From NCBI GenBank assembly GCA_035445085.1, contig DAOMQA010000003.1, positions 128,091 through 192,090 on the forward strand: a stretch of 64,000 nt of DNA, given 5' to 3'. Below are positions 55,645-63,621 of the stretch, piece after piece (position 1 is the first letter of the stretch; each line of letters opens with the position of its first letter). Source of the stretch: JBDHXE01 sp035445085. Lineage in GTDB: Bacteria; Bacteroidota; Ignavibacteria; Kapaibacteriales; UBA2268. The notes under the pieces were generated by a model. It saw nothing but the letters and a program-made list of their open reading frames with translations, made no database searches and was not told the DNA's origin. A program made the position numbers and the translations under genes.

Positions 55645-57383
55645 AAAATGCTTTCAAATCTAATTGCAATTAATGCTGTTATTATCTTGTTAGGCTAAAA
55701 AAGATAGTATTATATTTCTTGCCAGATTTGATTTATAATCAAAGCACTTCGTTTATTGGTATAGTCATTATCTGCCATTCTTCAGACTCATTCTGATTTA
55801 AGAAATAGGTTAGACCATCTTCAATTTTTAGGAAATATGAACGAAAGAGACGGCTTGCGGTTGAGAACAAGACGATTTCTTTTTCCATACCTATTTTTAC
55901 ATCATAGACTTGTAATATAGAGGAAGTAATGTAATTTTCTTTATTGCTTGCACATAAGTATACAATAGCCTTATTTTTAAAGGAATTTAAACTCATAATC
56001 TTATACTTATAATCATATATCGAATATTTGTGTTCTAACGTTGAATCATTATCGGAGCGTATTAATTCTAAATATCCTCGTATTTGCACACTATCTTGGA
56101 TTGAATCTTTGAAAATAAAAAATAGCCCATTCCATGGATTAAGATAAGCATATTGATTTTTGTTTAATTCACAAAACAATCCTTTCGAAGATATAAAGTT
56201 TTTAGAATTATAGTAATTAAACATATCTTTATAACTTATCTTATAATCTATAGCTTTATCATTGATTGAATCTAATAATGCTACTAAATAATAATTACCC
56301 GACTTTAAGGTATTGAAAGAAGAAGCATATTTATGGCTTATTAAGCATAACAAACCATCGTTAGTATTCACTAAATCATAAATTGATATTGAGTCGTTTA
56401 AATCTATAACTTCATAATTTGTTGCATCGTAATACTGTAACGTTAAATATTTTTTTTCTATTATTTTAGGGTTCAGACTGCTATTTAAGCCATTAAATGC
56501 TTTGGCGCTAACAATGATGTTGTCTGATTTGTCATAATTTACAAACATATATTTAGTCTCTATAGAAAATTGCTTAGGGATTATTGACCTATAATAGCTA
56601 ACACTATCTTTAATGCAGTAATATTTCAAATTAGAATCAACTTTAATTATTCGCTTAGCGACTCCACTTTTTATATTAAACTCCTTGATAGTTTGGTCAA
56701 ATTGGTCAAGGGTTATAAAATTATCTTGCTTTTGATTAAGTATAGGAGGCGAAGGGCGATATAGATTAACGCTATCAATAAGTTTATAGGATTTATATTT
56801 ATCGATATTTATACATTTGAAATTGTTTAAAATATCACTTAAATTTATATCGCTCTTTTTTAGCTCACTTTTACTATAAACTATACGATCTTCACAATTT
56901 GTAACAAACAAGGTTGGCAACGTTTTGCTTGATATAAATTTTGTAAATTGATTCGTAGTATCATTTATGATATTTGTATAATTAAAATTTTGTAAAAATG
57001 CAGCAAATTCTCTTTTTTTATGAGTTTTAGTAATCAGTATCAAATCATTATTATTATGTAATTTTGCTACGTCGGAAATATATTTTTTCAGTAAAACAGA
57101 TTCACAAGATGTACACTTATTAAAATCAAAATAAAGATAATACTTGAAACAATTATTAGGTCTTGTATTACCTTCAATTGAAAGAAAGACAAAAACAATA
57201 ATTAACAGATGGTAAAGCCGAACTTTAAAATGTACTTTCATTTCAAAATAATATATATAGTCATATATGAATAGTCAAATAAACTACCGCATATTTAAAA
57301 TTATTTGTTTAAATTCTTGCACTGTATTTGCCGATACTCTAACAAAACAAATATATGCTTCTTTTTAGAATTAAAACAAAAAT
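55645..57383. other. Candidate inserted segment between 44-bp direct repeats
   Basis: The 1739-bp segment holds one orphan gene and its leader, and lies between two copies of the OmpA-rhodanese junction. Removing it and one repeat copy would leave the two neighbours convergent with 3' ends overlapping by 14 bases. No terminal inverted repeats, transposase or integrase are seen in it. Confidence 0.5.
55739..57241 (-). CDS. Exported thioredoxin-like plus propeller-like protein, unknown function
   Basis: The 500-residue protein has a signal peptide ('LLIIVFVFLSIEG') and a thioredoxin-like N-terminal domain with C43-T-S-C46 ('DFNKCTSCESVLLKKYI') and the cis-Pro loop 'SSKTLPTLFVTNCEDR'. The C-terminal ~330 residues are beta-rich with Tyr/Asn-rich strands, resembling 6-bladed propeller proteins of Bacteroidota ('LLCLISHKYASSF', 'NAYLNPWNGLFFIF'-type blades). 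I cannot name a family. The domain pair suggests redox activity combined with ligand binding, but this is inferred. It is the only gene in the segment between the 44-bp repeats. Confidence 0.6.
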   Translation of the reverse strand: MKVHFKVRLYHLLIIVFVFLSIEGNTRPNNCFKYYLYFDFNKCTSCESVLLKKYISDVAKLHNNNDLILITKTHKKREFAAFLQNFNYTNIINDTTNQFTKFISSKTLPTLFVTNCEDRIVYSKSELKKSDINLSDILNNFKCINIDKYKSYKLIDSVNLYRPSPPILNQKQDNFITLDQFDQTIKEFNIKSGVAKRIIKVDSNLKYYCIKDSVSYYRSIIPKQFSIETKYMFVNYDKSDNIIVSAKAFNGLNSSLNPKIIEKKYLTLQYYDATNYEVIDLNDSISIYDLVNTNDGLLCLISHKYASSFNTLKSGNYYLVALLDSINDKAIDYKISYKDMFNYYNSKNFISSKGLFCELNKNQYAYLNPWNGLFFIFKDSIQDSVQIRGYLELIRSDNDSTLEHKYSIYDYKYKIMSLNSFKNKAIVYLCASNKENYITSSILQVYDVKIGMEKEIVLFSTASRLFRSYFLKIEDGLTYFLNQNESEEWQIMTIPINEVL

Positions 57384-57427
57384 AATTATCTCGAAATAAT
57401 TATTTTTTTGCCAAGTGCTTGGCTTGC
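57384..57427. repeat. 44-bp direct repeat, right copy
   Basis: This copy holds the stop codon and the last 13 codons of the rhodanese gene (- strand). It is the partner of 55601-55644. Read on the + strand, it also contains the OmpA-like C-terminal codons and stop, out of context. Confidence 0.9.
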
Positions 57428-57760
57428 TTCTTCGTAGCCTCCTAAGTTGCTCACGTGAGTATAGCCTAATGCTTCTAAGCTTGTTTTGGCTATATTGGCT
57501 CTATAGCCAGTTTGACAATATACTGCAATACTTGCATCTTTGTTGGGTATATTGTTTACGATTTGACTTTTGATATCATCGACTGGTATATGAATTGCAT
57601 TTTCTAAATGACCTTCATTCCATTCTTCATTGCTTCTTACATCGATTATAATAAGTCCTGTTTGTTGGTCTATGTATTTATTATTGGAAGTTTTTTGTAC
57701 AGAGGAGCAAGCAACAATAAATGTCATAAACATAATGAAAAATAAATACCGTTTTAGCAT
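57386..57760 (-). CDS. Rhodanese-like lipoprotein
   Basis: The 124-residue protein has a lipoprotein signal ('FIMFMTFIVACSS'). The rhodanese domain is complete: 'GLIIIDVRSNEEWNEGHLEN' and the active loop 'VYCQTGYRANIA', whose Cys carries the persulfide. It may transfer sulfur or act on thiol stress in the periplasm. The C-terminus 'ASQALGKKIIISR' lies in the 44-bp repeat, with Gly where the left copy has Asp. Confidence 0.85.
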   Translation of the reverse strand: MLKRYLFFIMFMTFIVACSSVQKTSNNKYIDQQTGLIIIDVRSNEEWNEGHLENAIHIPVDDIKSQIVNNIPNKDASIAVYCQTGYRANIAKTSLEALGYTHVSNLGGYEEASQALGKKIIISR

Positions 57761-58059
57761 AATACTACTTCTATAAAATTTAACATATATCTTAGGTGTA
57801 GCGATACCGTTTATTTTCAGACATAACTATCATTTAATTATTGGACAAAATATATTATTAATCAAACATAGCTCTTTTGTGCAGAGTTTTATCTTATTTT
57901 TCTACATCAATAGACTTTATTTTAGATAATGCTTGAGAAGATGTTGCTTTTCTTGCTTATAGGAGCAACCAAAACAGAATCATTTCATCTTTAGTATTAT
58001 GTATTAGCTTAATGAAATTTTTTTTAAATATAAACTACGATAATAGGCTATATTGTGAA
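57761..58059. other. Spacer with a possible decayed coding remnant
   Basis: No intact gene is visible. On the - strand, 57985-57894 reads 'DSVLVAPISKK' in one frame and 'KATSSQALSKIKSIDVEK' in the next, as if a coding segment had lost its frame. The phrase is faintly like the start of a TonB receptor plug. The evidence is weak. Confidence 0.25.
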
Positions 58060-58683
58060 TTAAGCGAACAAATTAAGCTTTGAATATGCTGAATGGTGCG
58101 ACTGTAAGTATTTAGAAATATAGGTGCTTTTTGCTTGTTTCTCTTTGGTTTCTTTAGTGTTTTTGGATGTAGATTTTTCGACACTGGCTTTTGCTTCGGT
58201 TTGGCTTGCTTCTGCTGCAACTTTCCTATCTTGCGGTGATGGATCACTTGGTGCTAATGCAGCGCGCCTAACTTGTTGCATTTTGTTAATAGTCTTATCA
58301 GGGTTATCAGCTACTGCAGAAGCGTCTACTTTTACTTCACCGCCTACAGCATATTGCTTGCCATCGGGTCCAGTCTGGTATTGGTAGCTTGCTCCACCTC
58401 TGACTAAGTTGCCCCCCGCAGCTAAATGTGCTTGCTCGTGTGCTTTAACTTTTTGGTCTACTGCTTTTAGCTCTTCTATTACCTTTTTCTCTTTATCGCT
58501 TAGTTCTTTTTTTCCTATTTCTAATTTATCTGTCTTTGAAGATTCCTTTTGTGTAGTATTTGTGTTTACAGCTAACTTAATTGGCTCATTGTCATTATAT
58601 TTAGTATTAGGCATAGCATCCGTAGCCCGCATAGAATCAGGATAATGAAAATAAGTATCAATATTTGAGCTAATACTTAGCAA
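58060..58683 (-). CDS. SprA-related (DUF) putative metalloprotease
   Basis: The 207-residue protein has 'VKAHEQAHLAAGGNLVRGGA' (HExxH), then 'YQYQTGPDGKQYAVGGEV' and 'VDASAVADNPDKTINKMQQV', the signature of the SprA-related/CJM1_0395-like family. The N-terminal 60 residues and the Lys/Ser-rich C-terminus are low-complexity. There is no signal peptide. Proteolytic activity is predicted from the motif. It shares only the SprA-related name, not the sequence of the large T9SS SprA translocon. Confidence 0.8.
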   Translation of the reverse strand: MLSISSNIDTYFHYPDSMRATDAMPNTKYNDNEPIKLAVNTNTTQKESSKTDKLEIGKKELSDKEKKVIEELKAVDQKVKAHEQAHLAAGGNLVRGGASYQYQTGPDGKQYAVGGEVKVDASAVADNPDKTINKMQQVRRAALAPSDPSPQDRKVAAEASQTEAKASVEKSTSKNTKETKEKQAKSTYISKYLQSHHSAYSKLNLFA

Positions 58684-58741
58684 TTGTTTACCTAAAAATT
58701 ATTCAAATCTAATAAACTTATACTAGAATAACAAATTAAAA

Positions 58742-58766
58742 GTAATTAAGCTATAAACTTAATTAC
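58742..58766 (-). terminator. Terminator at the end of the dedA gene
   Basis: Bases 58742-58750 pair with 58758-58766 (9 bp, seven-base loop). On the - strand it is followed by TTTTAATTTG. The right arm includes the DedA stop codon at 58763-58765. Confidence 0.55.
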
Positions 58767-59392
58767 CTTTCAGTCTCTTGAACGGAGGGTATATTCTTTT
58801 TTTTCTTAAAATGTTTCCATACAATAATAGCAATGGTAATTGCAACTATCGGCAATAAAATATAGCCATAAATTGCTATATACTTTTCAACTACTTTCCA
58901 ATTATCGCCAAAGCTAGCGCCAAGTAATAATAATATAGTATTCCAAAGTAGAGAGCTAACAGTAGCTAATATAATTGTAGTTGTAAAGTTAATTTTGGAC
59001 ATTCCAGCAAAGAAGCCAACAATGGCTCTAATACCGGAAATAAATCTATTGCCAATGATTATCCAATAACCATATTTATAGAACCAGCGTTCCACAGTGA
59101 GTAGGTTTTCGTTCGATATAAATCTTATTTTGCCGGATTCTATCACCTTTCTTTCAATACCAGCACCTAATTTATACATTATGGCAAAGCCTAATATACC
59201 GCCAAGAGTAGATATAATGAGCATCTCTGTAAACCCAACCACGCCAAGCCCAATTAAAGTGCCTGCAAATAATAATCCAGAGTCACCCGGAATTGGAGGG
59301 AAGATATTTTCGGCAAGGGTGATAAGAAATGCAAAAACAAGTACCCAATACCAAGGTACTCCAATTAAAAGCCCAATAAAATACTCTAACAT
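58763..59392 (-). CDS. DedA family membrane protein
   Basis: The 209-residue protein has the DedA/VTT pattern: 'ENIFPPIPGDSGLLFAGTLI' with its acidic residue, 'GGILGFAIMYKLGAG', and 'NRFISGIRAIVGFFAGMSKI' with the conserved Arg residues. Members act as lipid flippases or scramblases and support membrane homeostasis and drug tolerance. ATG 59392 abuts the CheW stop, so the two are cotranscribed. Confidence 0.88.
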   Translation of the reverse strand: MLEYFIGLLIGVPWYWVLVFAFLITLAENIFPPIPGDSGLLFAGTLIGLGVVGFTEMLIISTLGGILGFAIMYKLGAGIERKVIESGKIRFISNENLLTVERWFYKYGYWIIIGNRFISGIRAIVGFFAGMSKINFTTTIILATVSSLLWNTILLLLGASFGDNWKVVEKYIAIYGYILLPIVAITIAIIVWKHFKKKKNIPSVQETER

Positions 59393-59857
59393 TTAATTTA
59401 CTGTATGATTGTTCAAAAGATAAGTTAAGTTTAAAATATTGATAATTTTATCGTCCATCTTGCCAATAGCAGATATATAATCACTTGTAACTCCTTTTGT
59501 TAGGACGGGAGGAGGCTCAGTAACAGTTGCATCAAGTCGTAGTACTTCTCTAACAGAATCAACGATAATGCCTACAATCATATTATTAAACTCAAGAATA
59601 ATAATGCGTGTGTTTTTGTCGTAATCTATGGGGGGTAAATTAAGTTTATGCCTCATATCAATAATAGGTATTACTTTGCCACGTAGGTTAATAACACCTT
59701 TGATATAGCTTGGTGTGTTAGGCACTCGCGTAATATCGTTTACTTTAATAATTTCCCTAATACAATTAATTTCGAGTGCGAAGAATTCATTGGCAATAGT
59801 AAAGCCTACAAGCTCCAATACATTGGTTTGCGCGTCTATATCATAAATTGCACTCAT
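59393..59857 (-). CDS. cheW: CheW-like chemotaxis coupling protein
   Basis: The 154-residue protein covers a full CheW domain: 'VGFTIANEFFALEINCIREI', 'VPNTPSYIKGVINLRGKVIP', 'IIDMRHKLNLP' and 'VDSVREVLRL'. CheW links chemoreceptors to the kinase CheA. No CheA, receptor or flagellar gene is nearby, so in this organism it may serve another receptor-kinase pathway. It sits 30 bases after nuoK and directly before dedA, an unusual place. Confidence 0.92.
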   Translation of the reverse strand: MSAIYDIDAQTNVLELVGFTIANEFFALEINCIREIIKVNDITRVPNTPSYIKGVINLRGKVIPIIDMRHKLNLPPIDYDKNTRIIILEFNNMIVGIIVDSVREVLRLDATVTEPPPVLTKGVTSDYISAIGKMDDKIINILNLTYLLNNHTVN

Positions 59858-59887
59858 AATTTTACCCTTATTTAATATTAATAGTAA

Positions 59888-60196
59888 TTACCATTTAAGT
59901 AGATTTACTTCATCAACATAAATAGTATTTTTATTTCTAAATAGAGCTAAAAATATTGCTAACCCTACAGCTGCCTCTGCTGCTGCCACACTCATAACAA
60001 AAAAGACAAAAACTTGACCCGAGGATTCACCAAAGTACGATGAAAATGATACAAGGGTAAGATTAACAGAATTTAGCATAATTTCTAAACTCATAAATAT
60101 TATAATAGCATTTCTTCTGGTTAATACACCTATAGTGCCAATTGTAAATAGCACTGCCGATATAATAAGATAATATTCTAATGGTATAGTAAGCAT
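59888..60196 (-). CDS. nuoK: NADH-quinone oxidoreductase subunit K
   Basis: The 102-residue protein has three membrane helices and the NuoK blocks 'GTIGVLTRRNAIIIFMSLEI', 'MLNSVNLTLVSFS' and 'AAAEAAVGLAIFLALFRNK', including the conserved Glu residues in helices 2 and 3. It forms part of the proton-pumping arm of complex I. It follows nuoJ by 15 bases, but nuoL/M/N do not follow. Confidence 0.95.
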   Translation of the reverse strand: MLTIPLEYYLIISAVLFTIGTIGVLTRRNAIIIFMSLEIMLNSVNLTLVSFSSYFGESSGQVFVFFVMSVAAAEAAVGLAIFLALFRNKNTIYVDEVNLLKW

Positions 60197-60211
60197 TATT
60201 TTTTATCCAAT

Positions 60212-60721
60212 TTAATTCAACTTCTTTTTGGCAAGAGCTATCGAACCAACAATAGCTGCAGTTAATAAAATAGCGACCCCTTCGATTGGCAGCAAGAAAT
60301 TGGTAAATAATTCTTTGCCTAAAGCTGTTACTGTGCCAGCATTTAAAGATAAATTAGGGTCAAATTGTCGTAAATCAAAATTAACAACAAACACGCTAAC
60401 TAGCATCATTGCAAGCGCACAAGCAAGCCCAATAGCTAAGTATTGCTTTGCGTTGTATCGTATTTTTAATTTTTCCTCGTCACCTAAATTCAATAGCATC
60501 ACCACAAATACAACCATTACCATAATAGCACCGGCATATACTAATACTTGCAAAACTGCTAAGAATTGGGCATTGAGCGTTAAATAAAAACCACTCAATA
60601 TAAAAAAATGGAATACAAGTGCCATTGCACTTTTTACTGGGTGTTTTGAGGCAACCGTAACGATTGCGGAACTAATTCCCAAAACCGCCAATATCGAAAA
60701 AAATAATAATGATAGTGTCAC
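60212..60721 (-). CDS. nuoJ: NADH-quinone oxidoreductase subunit J
   Basis: The 169-residue protein has five membrane helices and NuoJ marks: 'SKHPVKSAMALVFHFFILSG' and 'FLAVLQVLVYAGAIMVMVVF', with the pi-bulge helix 'VYAGAIMVMV'. It belongs to the membrane arm of complex I. The gene before it on this strand is a RelA/SpoT homologue and not nuoH or nuoI, so nuoJK is a detached pair. Confidence 0.93.
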   Translation of the reverse strand: MTLSLLFFSILAVLGISSAIVTVASKHPVKSAMALVFHFFILSGFYLTLNAQFLAVLQVLVYAGAIMVMVVFVVMLLNLGDEEKLKIRYNAKQYLAIGLACALAMMLVSVFVVNFDLRQFDPNLSLNAGTVTALGKELFTNFLLPIEGVAILLTAAIVGSIALAKKKLN

Positions 60722-60777
60722 TTTTCTTATCTATTTTAATTATACACCTCGAACAAACAAAAATAAGAAAATTTTGT

Positions 60778-62895
60778 CTATTCTTCAATTATATTTTTAA
60801 AAAACTCAACTTTAATTATTCCCTTTACTACAAAGATGTTTTCTAATAATTGGTCTACTATACTTTTGTCCGAAAGTTTGAGCTTTATTGTTTCTACAAA
60901 ATTGTTATCTTCTATCTTAAATTTTATTGATAATAGTCCAATATTCTTTGTCGAAACCAAGGCTGCATTAATACTATCTAATGTTTGAGGTCCATACTTA
61001 GCCGTTATTATTATATATGTAAGTAATTTACCATCATGTAATTTAGTAAAGCTTTCGTCTTTTAAATTAAGAACTTTAGTGAGTTTCTTTTTATGTTGTT
61101 CTACAGTCTTTTCGTTAGTTTTTTCAATGTTATCAAACTTTAGTCCATATTCTAATTTATATTTTATAAATTCAATTGCTTTATTAATGTCAAATTTAGC
61201 TGTACTTAGTGCAATATAAAAGTCTTTCTTTTCCGCAAATTTCATACTTTTAATAAGTTGTTCAAAGGTTTCACTATTCACATATATATCGAATTCTTTG
61301 CACTTCTCTTCCCAAAGTTTCATACCTTTTTGTTCATAGTTTCGCTCTTCTTCTTTCAAATACTTGTTAATAGCAATTTTTGCTCTATTAGTAACCACAT
61401 ATCTTAGCCAGTCAGCTTTAGGAGTTTGATTTTTTGAAGTTAAAATCTCTATTTGATCGCCACTTTCTAATTTATAGTCAATTGGTGCAATTTTAGAGTT
61501 CACTTTAGCGCCTACATAATGGTAGCCTATTTCGGAATGAATATCAAAAGCAAAGTCGAGTGGAGTAGAGTCCTTAGGCAAAGTTCTAAACTCATTCTTA
61601 GGCGTATATACATATATTTCATCAAAAAGTAGATTTTTCTTAACGCTATCTAACAGCTCTTCACTTGTATTTAATCCTACGTTTTCAAATATTTCTCTAA
61701 CTGTTGTTATCCAATCGTTAATTTGCTTGCGTTCTAAAATAGAATTTGGGTCTACTTTGCCACCTTTATATCTAAAATGAGCAGCAAAACCCTCTTCAGC
61801 AAATTCATGCATAGCACGCGTGCGGAATTGCACTTCAACTATTTTCTTTTTAATTCCAACTACAGCAGTATGTATTGATTGGTAGCCGTTACGTTTAGAA
61901 CTATTAATATAATCTTTAAAAGTTTCTGGTACTGGTGGATATATACTTGCCACTAAGCCATAACAGTAAAAACAAATGTTGGGGTCATCTGTTTCTAATA
62001 TAATTCTTACAGCAAACAAATCGTATAATTCATCAATATTCTTTTTCCGTGCTTTCATTTTATTGAAAATAGAATAAATATTCTTTGGTCTACCTTTGAT
62101 TGAATGTTTTATTCTTAATCTTTTTAATAACCCATCATTATTTAATTTCTCTTCTATCGGAGTAATAAAATTCTGAATATACTCTTCTCTTTCTTCACGG
62201 GTAGAATTTAAAGCACTTTTAATGTCATCATACGATTGGCGATTAATTTCCTTAAAAGATAAATCCTCTAATTCCCATTTAATATTACGTAATCCAAAGC
62301 GATTAGCAAAAGGTGCATAAACATCTAAGGTTTCTCTTGCTAATTTCAATCTACTCGATTCTGGCAAATAATCAACAGTACGCATATTATGCAATCTATC
62401 TGCTAATTTTATAAGGATGATTCTTACATCTTTGAACAAAGAAAGCAATAATTTGCGATAATTTTCTATTTGCGATTCGGAATCTATATTCTTGCTCTCA
62501 ATGTGTGCTATCTTATAAATGCCTTCTACAATTGTTGCAACGTCTTTACCGAATTCTATTTCTATATCGTTTATTGTTACTTTTTCACCTTCGTCTAATA
62601 CATCATGCAATAAAGCCGAAATAATAGATATATCATCAAGCGGAATTTCATTGATTACAATTCTTGCAACTTGAAGTGGGTGTGTATAATAAGGTAAGCC
62701 AGATTTTCTTAGTTTGTTTTTATGCGATTCGCAACAGAGTACAAAGGCTTTTTTTATTCTTTCTTCGTTAAAGGTCTTAAGGTGCTTACTACATTCATAA
62801 AGCAATATGCTTAGGTCATTTTCGGGATTTATCCCTATTTCCATAGTTGATGGCGTTTTCTTGCCTATTAACGTATTTAAATTTATATTAAACAT
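60778..62895 (-). CDS. RelA/SpoT homologue, bifunctional (p)ppGpp synthetase/hydrolase
   Basis: The 705-residue protein has the full long-RSH order. The HD domain (about 50-190) has 'YYTHPLQVA', 'LLHDVLDEGE' and 'KLADRLHNMRT'; the usual HDxxED reads HDVLDE, so the acid pair is swapped. The synthetase (about 240-360) has 'SKRNGYQSIHTAVVG' and 'EVQFRTRAMHEFAEEGFAAH', which are intact. TGS follows ('FRTLPKDSTPLDFAFDIHSE'), then a helical part and a shortened ACT-like end. It makes and probably breaks (p)ppGpp in the stringent response. Its ATG abuts the stop of the esterase gene. Confidence 0.9.
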   Translation of the reverse strand: MFNINLNTLIGKKTPSTMEIGINPENDLSILLYECSKHLKTFNEERIKKAFVLCCESHKNKLRKSGLPYYTHPLQVARIVINEIPLDDISIISALLHDVLDEGEKVTINDIEIEFGKDVATIVEGIYKIAHIESKNIDSESQIENYRKLLLSLFKDVRIILIKLADRLHNMRTVDYLPESSRLKLARETLDVYAPFANRFGLRNIKWELEDLSFKEINRQSYDDIKSALNSTREEREEYIQNFITPIEEKLNNDGLLKRLRIKHSIKGRPKNIYSIFNKMKARKKNIDELYDLFAVRIILETDDPNICFYCYGLVASIYPPVPETFKDYINSSKRNGYQSIHTAVVGIKKKIVEVQFRTRAMHEFAEEGFAAHFRYKGGKVDPNSILERKQINDWITTVREIFENVGLNTSEELLDSVKKNLLFDEIYVYTPKNEFRTLPKDSTPLDFAFDIHSEIGYHYVGAKVNSKIAPIDYKLESGDQIEILTSKNQTPKADWLRYVVTNRAKIAINKYLKEEERNYEQKGMKLWEEKCKEFDIYVNSETFEQLIKSMKFAEKKDFYIALSTAKFDINKAIEFIKYKLEYGLKFDNIEKTNEKTVEQHKKKLTKVLNLKDESFTKLHDGKLLTYIIITAKYGPQTLDSINAALVSTKNIGLLSIKFKIEDNNFVETIKLKLSDKSIVDQLLENIFVVKGIIKVEFFKNIIEE

Positions 62896-63621
62896 TTACA
62901 GCTTGTTATCTAAATAGTATTTCATCATATTTATCCATGTATTTACAGAATGGTCCCATTCTGCTCCCCAAACTTCAAAGCTATGAAGAATGCCTTTGTT
63001 AAAAAGTATCTCCGACAATCGCCTTGTATTTTCGGGATATTCACCTACTCCGCTACCAGACGATAAATAAATATGCTTTCTACTTAACAGAAATGATAGC
63101 CAATAGTTATCGTTTAAATTTGGCAGATAATCGCATGGTGAGTTAAAATAACAATTATCATCGAAATAATCACCACTAAGTTGCCTTATATCATAATAGC
63201 CACTCATAGAAATAGTTCCCAGAAAAATATCCGGTCTTCTAAAAAATGTATTAGCAGCATGAAAAGCAGCACTGCTTGCCCCACAAGTAACAATAGGAAC
63301 GGCGCCACCACTTTCTCGGTAAATTAACGGTACTATTTCATCTACAATAAAATTGTTGTACTCAAAATGCTTTTTTGAACGTTCAAAGGGCTCAATATTA
63401 TAGTTGTTCCAAGATTCATTATCAATAATTTCTACACTGAATATCTTGCACTTGCCTATATTCAAATAATGCTCTAATGAATTAATCAATAGTTCACAAT
63501 CATTATCGCTAAACATAGGGCATCGAAAAAATAATAAATTTAGACCATAATGACCGTAAGTTTTAACGCATACGTCTCGCTTCAGATACTCACTAGCTAT
63601 ATTATAGATACGACTTTCCAT
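62896..63621 (-). CDS. Esterase-family alpha/beta hydrolase
   Basis: The 241-residue protein has the nucleophile elbow 'VTCGASSAAFHAANTFFRRP', in which the usual GxSxG ends in Ala (GASSA). The acid probably lies near 'SGSGVGEYPENTRRLSEIL', and the His in 'WGAEWDHSVNTWINMMKYYL'. This layout is that of esterase D-like putative esterases with 'HDW..W' near the end. There is no signal peptide. The substrate is unknown. It starts the run of genes that continues with the RSH gene. Confidence 0.72.
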   Translation of the reverse strand: MESRIYNIASEYLKRDVCVKTYGHYGLNLLFFRCPMFSDNDCELLINSLEHYLNIGKCKIFSVEIIDNESWNNYNIEPFERSKKHFEYNNFIVDEIVPLIYRESGGAVPIVTCGASSAAFHAANTFFRRPDIFLGTISMSGYYDIRQLSGDYFDDNCYFNSPCDYLPNLNDNYWLSFLLSRKHIYLSSGSGVGEYPENTRRLSEILFNKGILHSFEVWGAEWDHSVNTWINMMKYYLDNKL

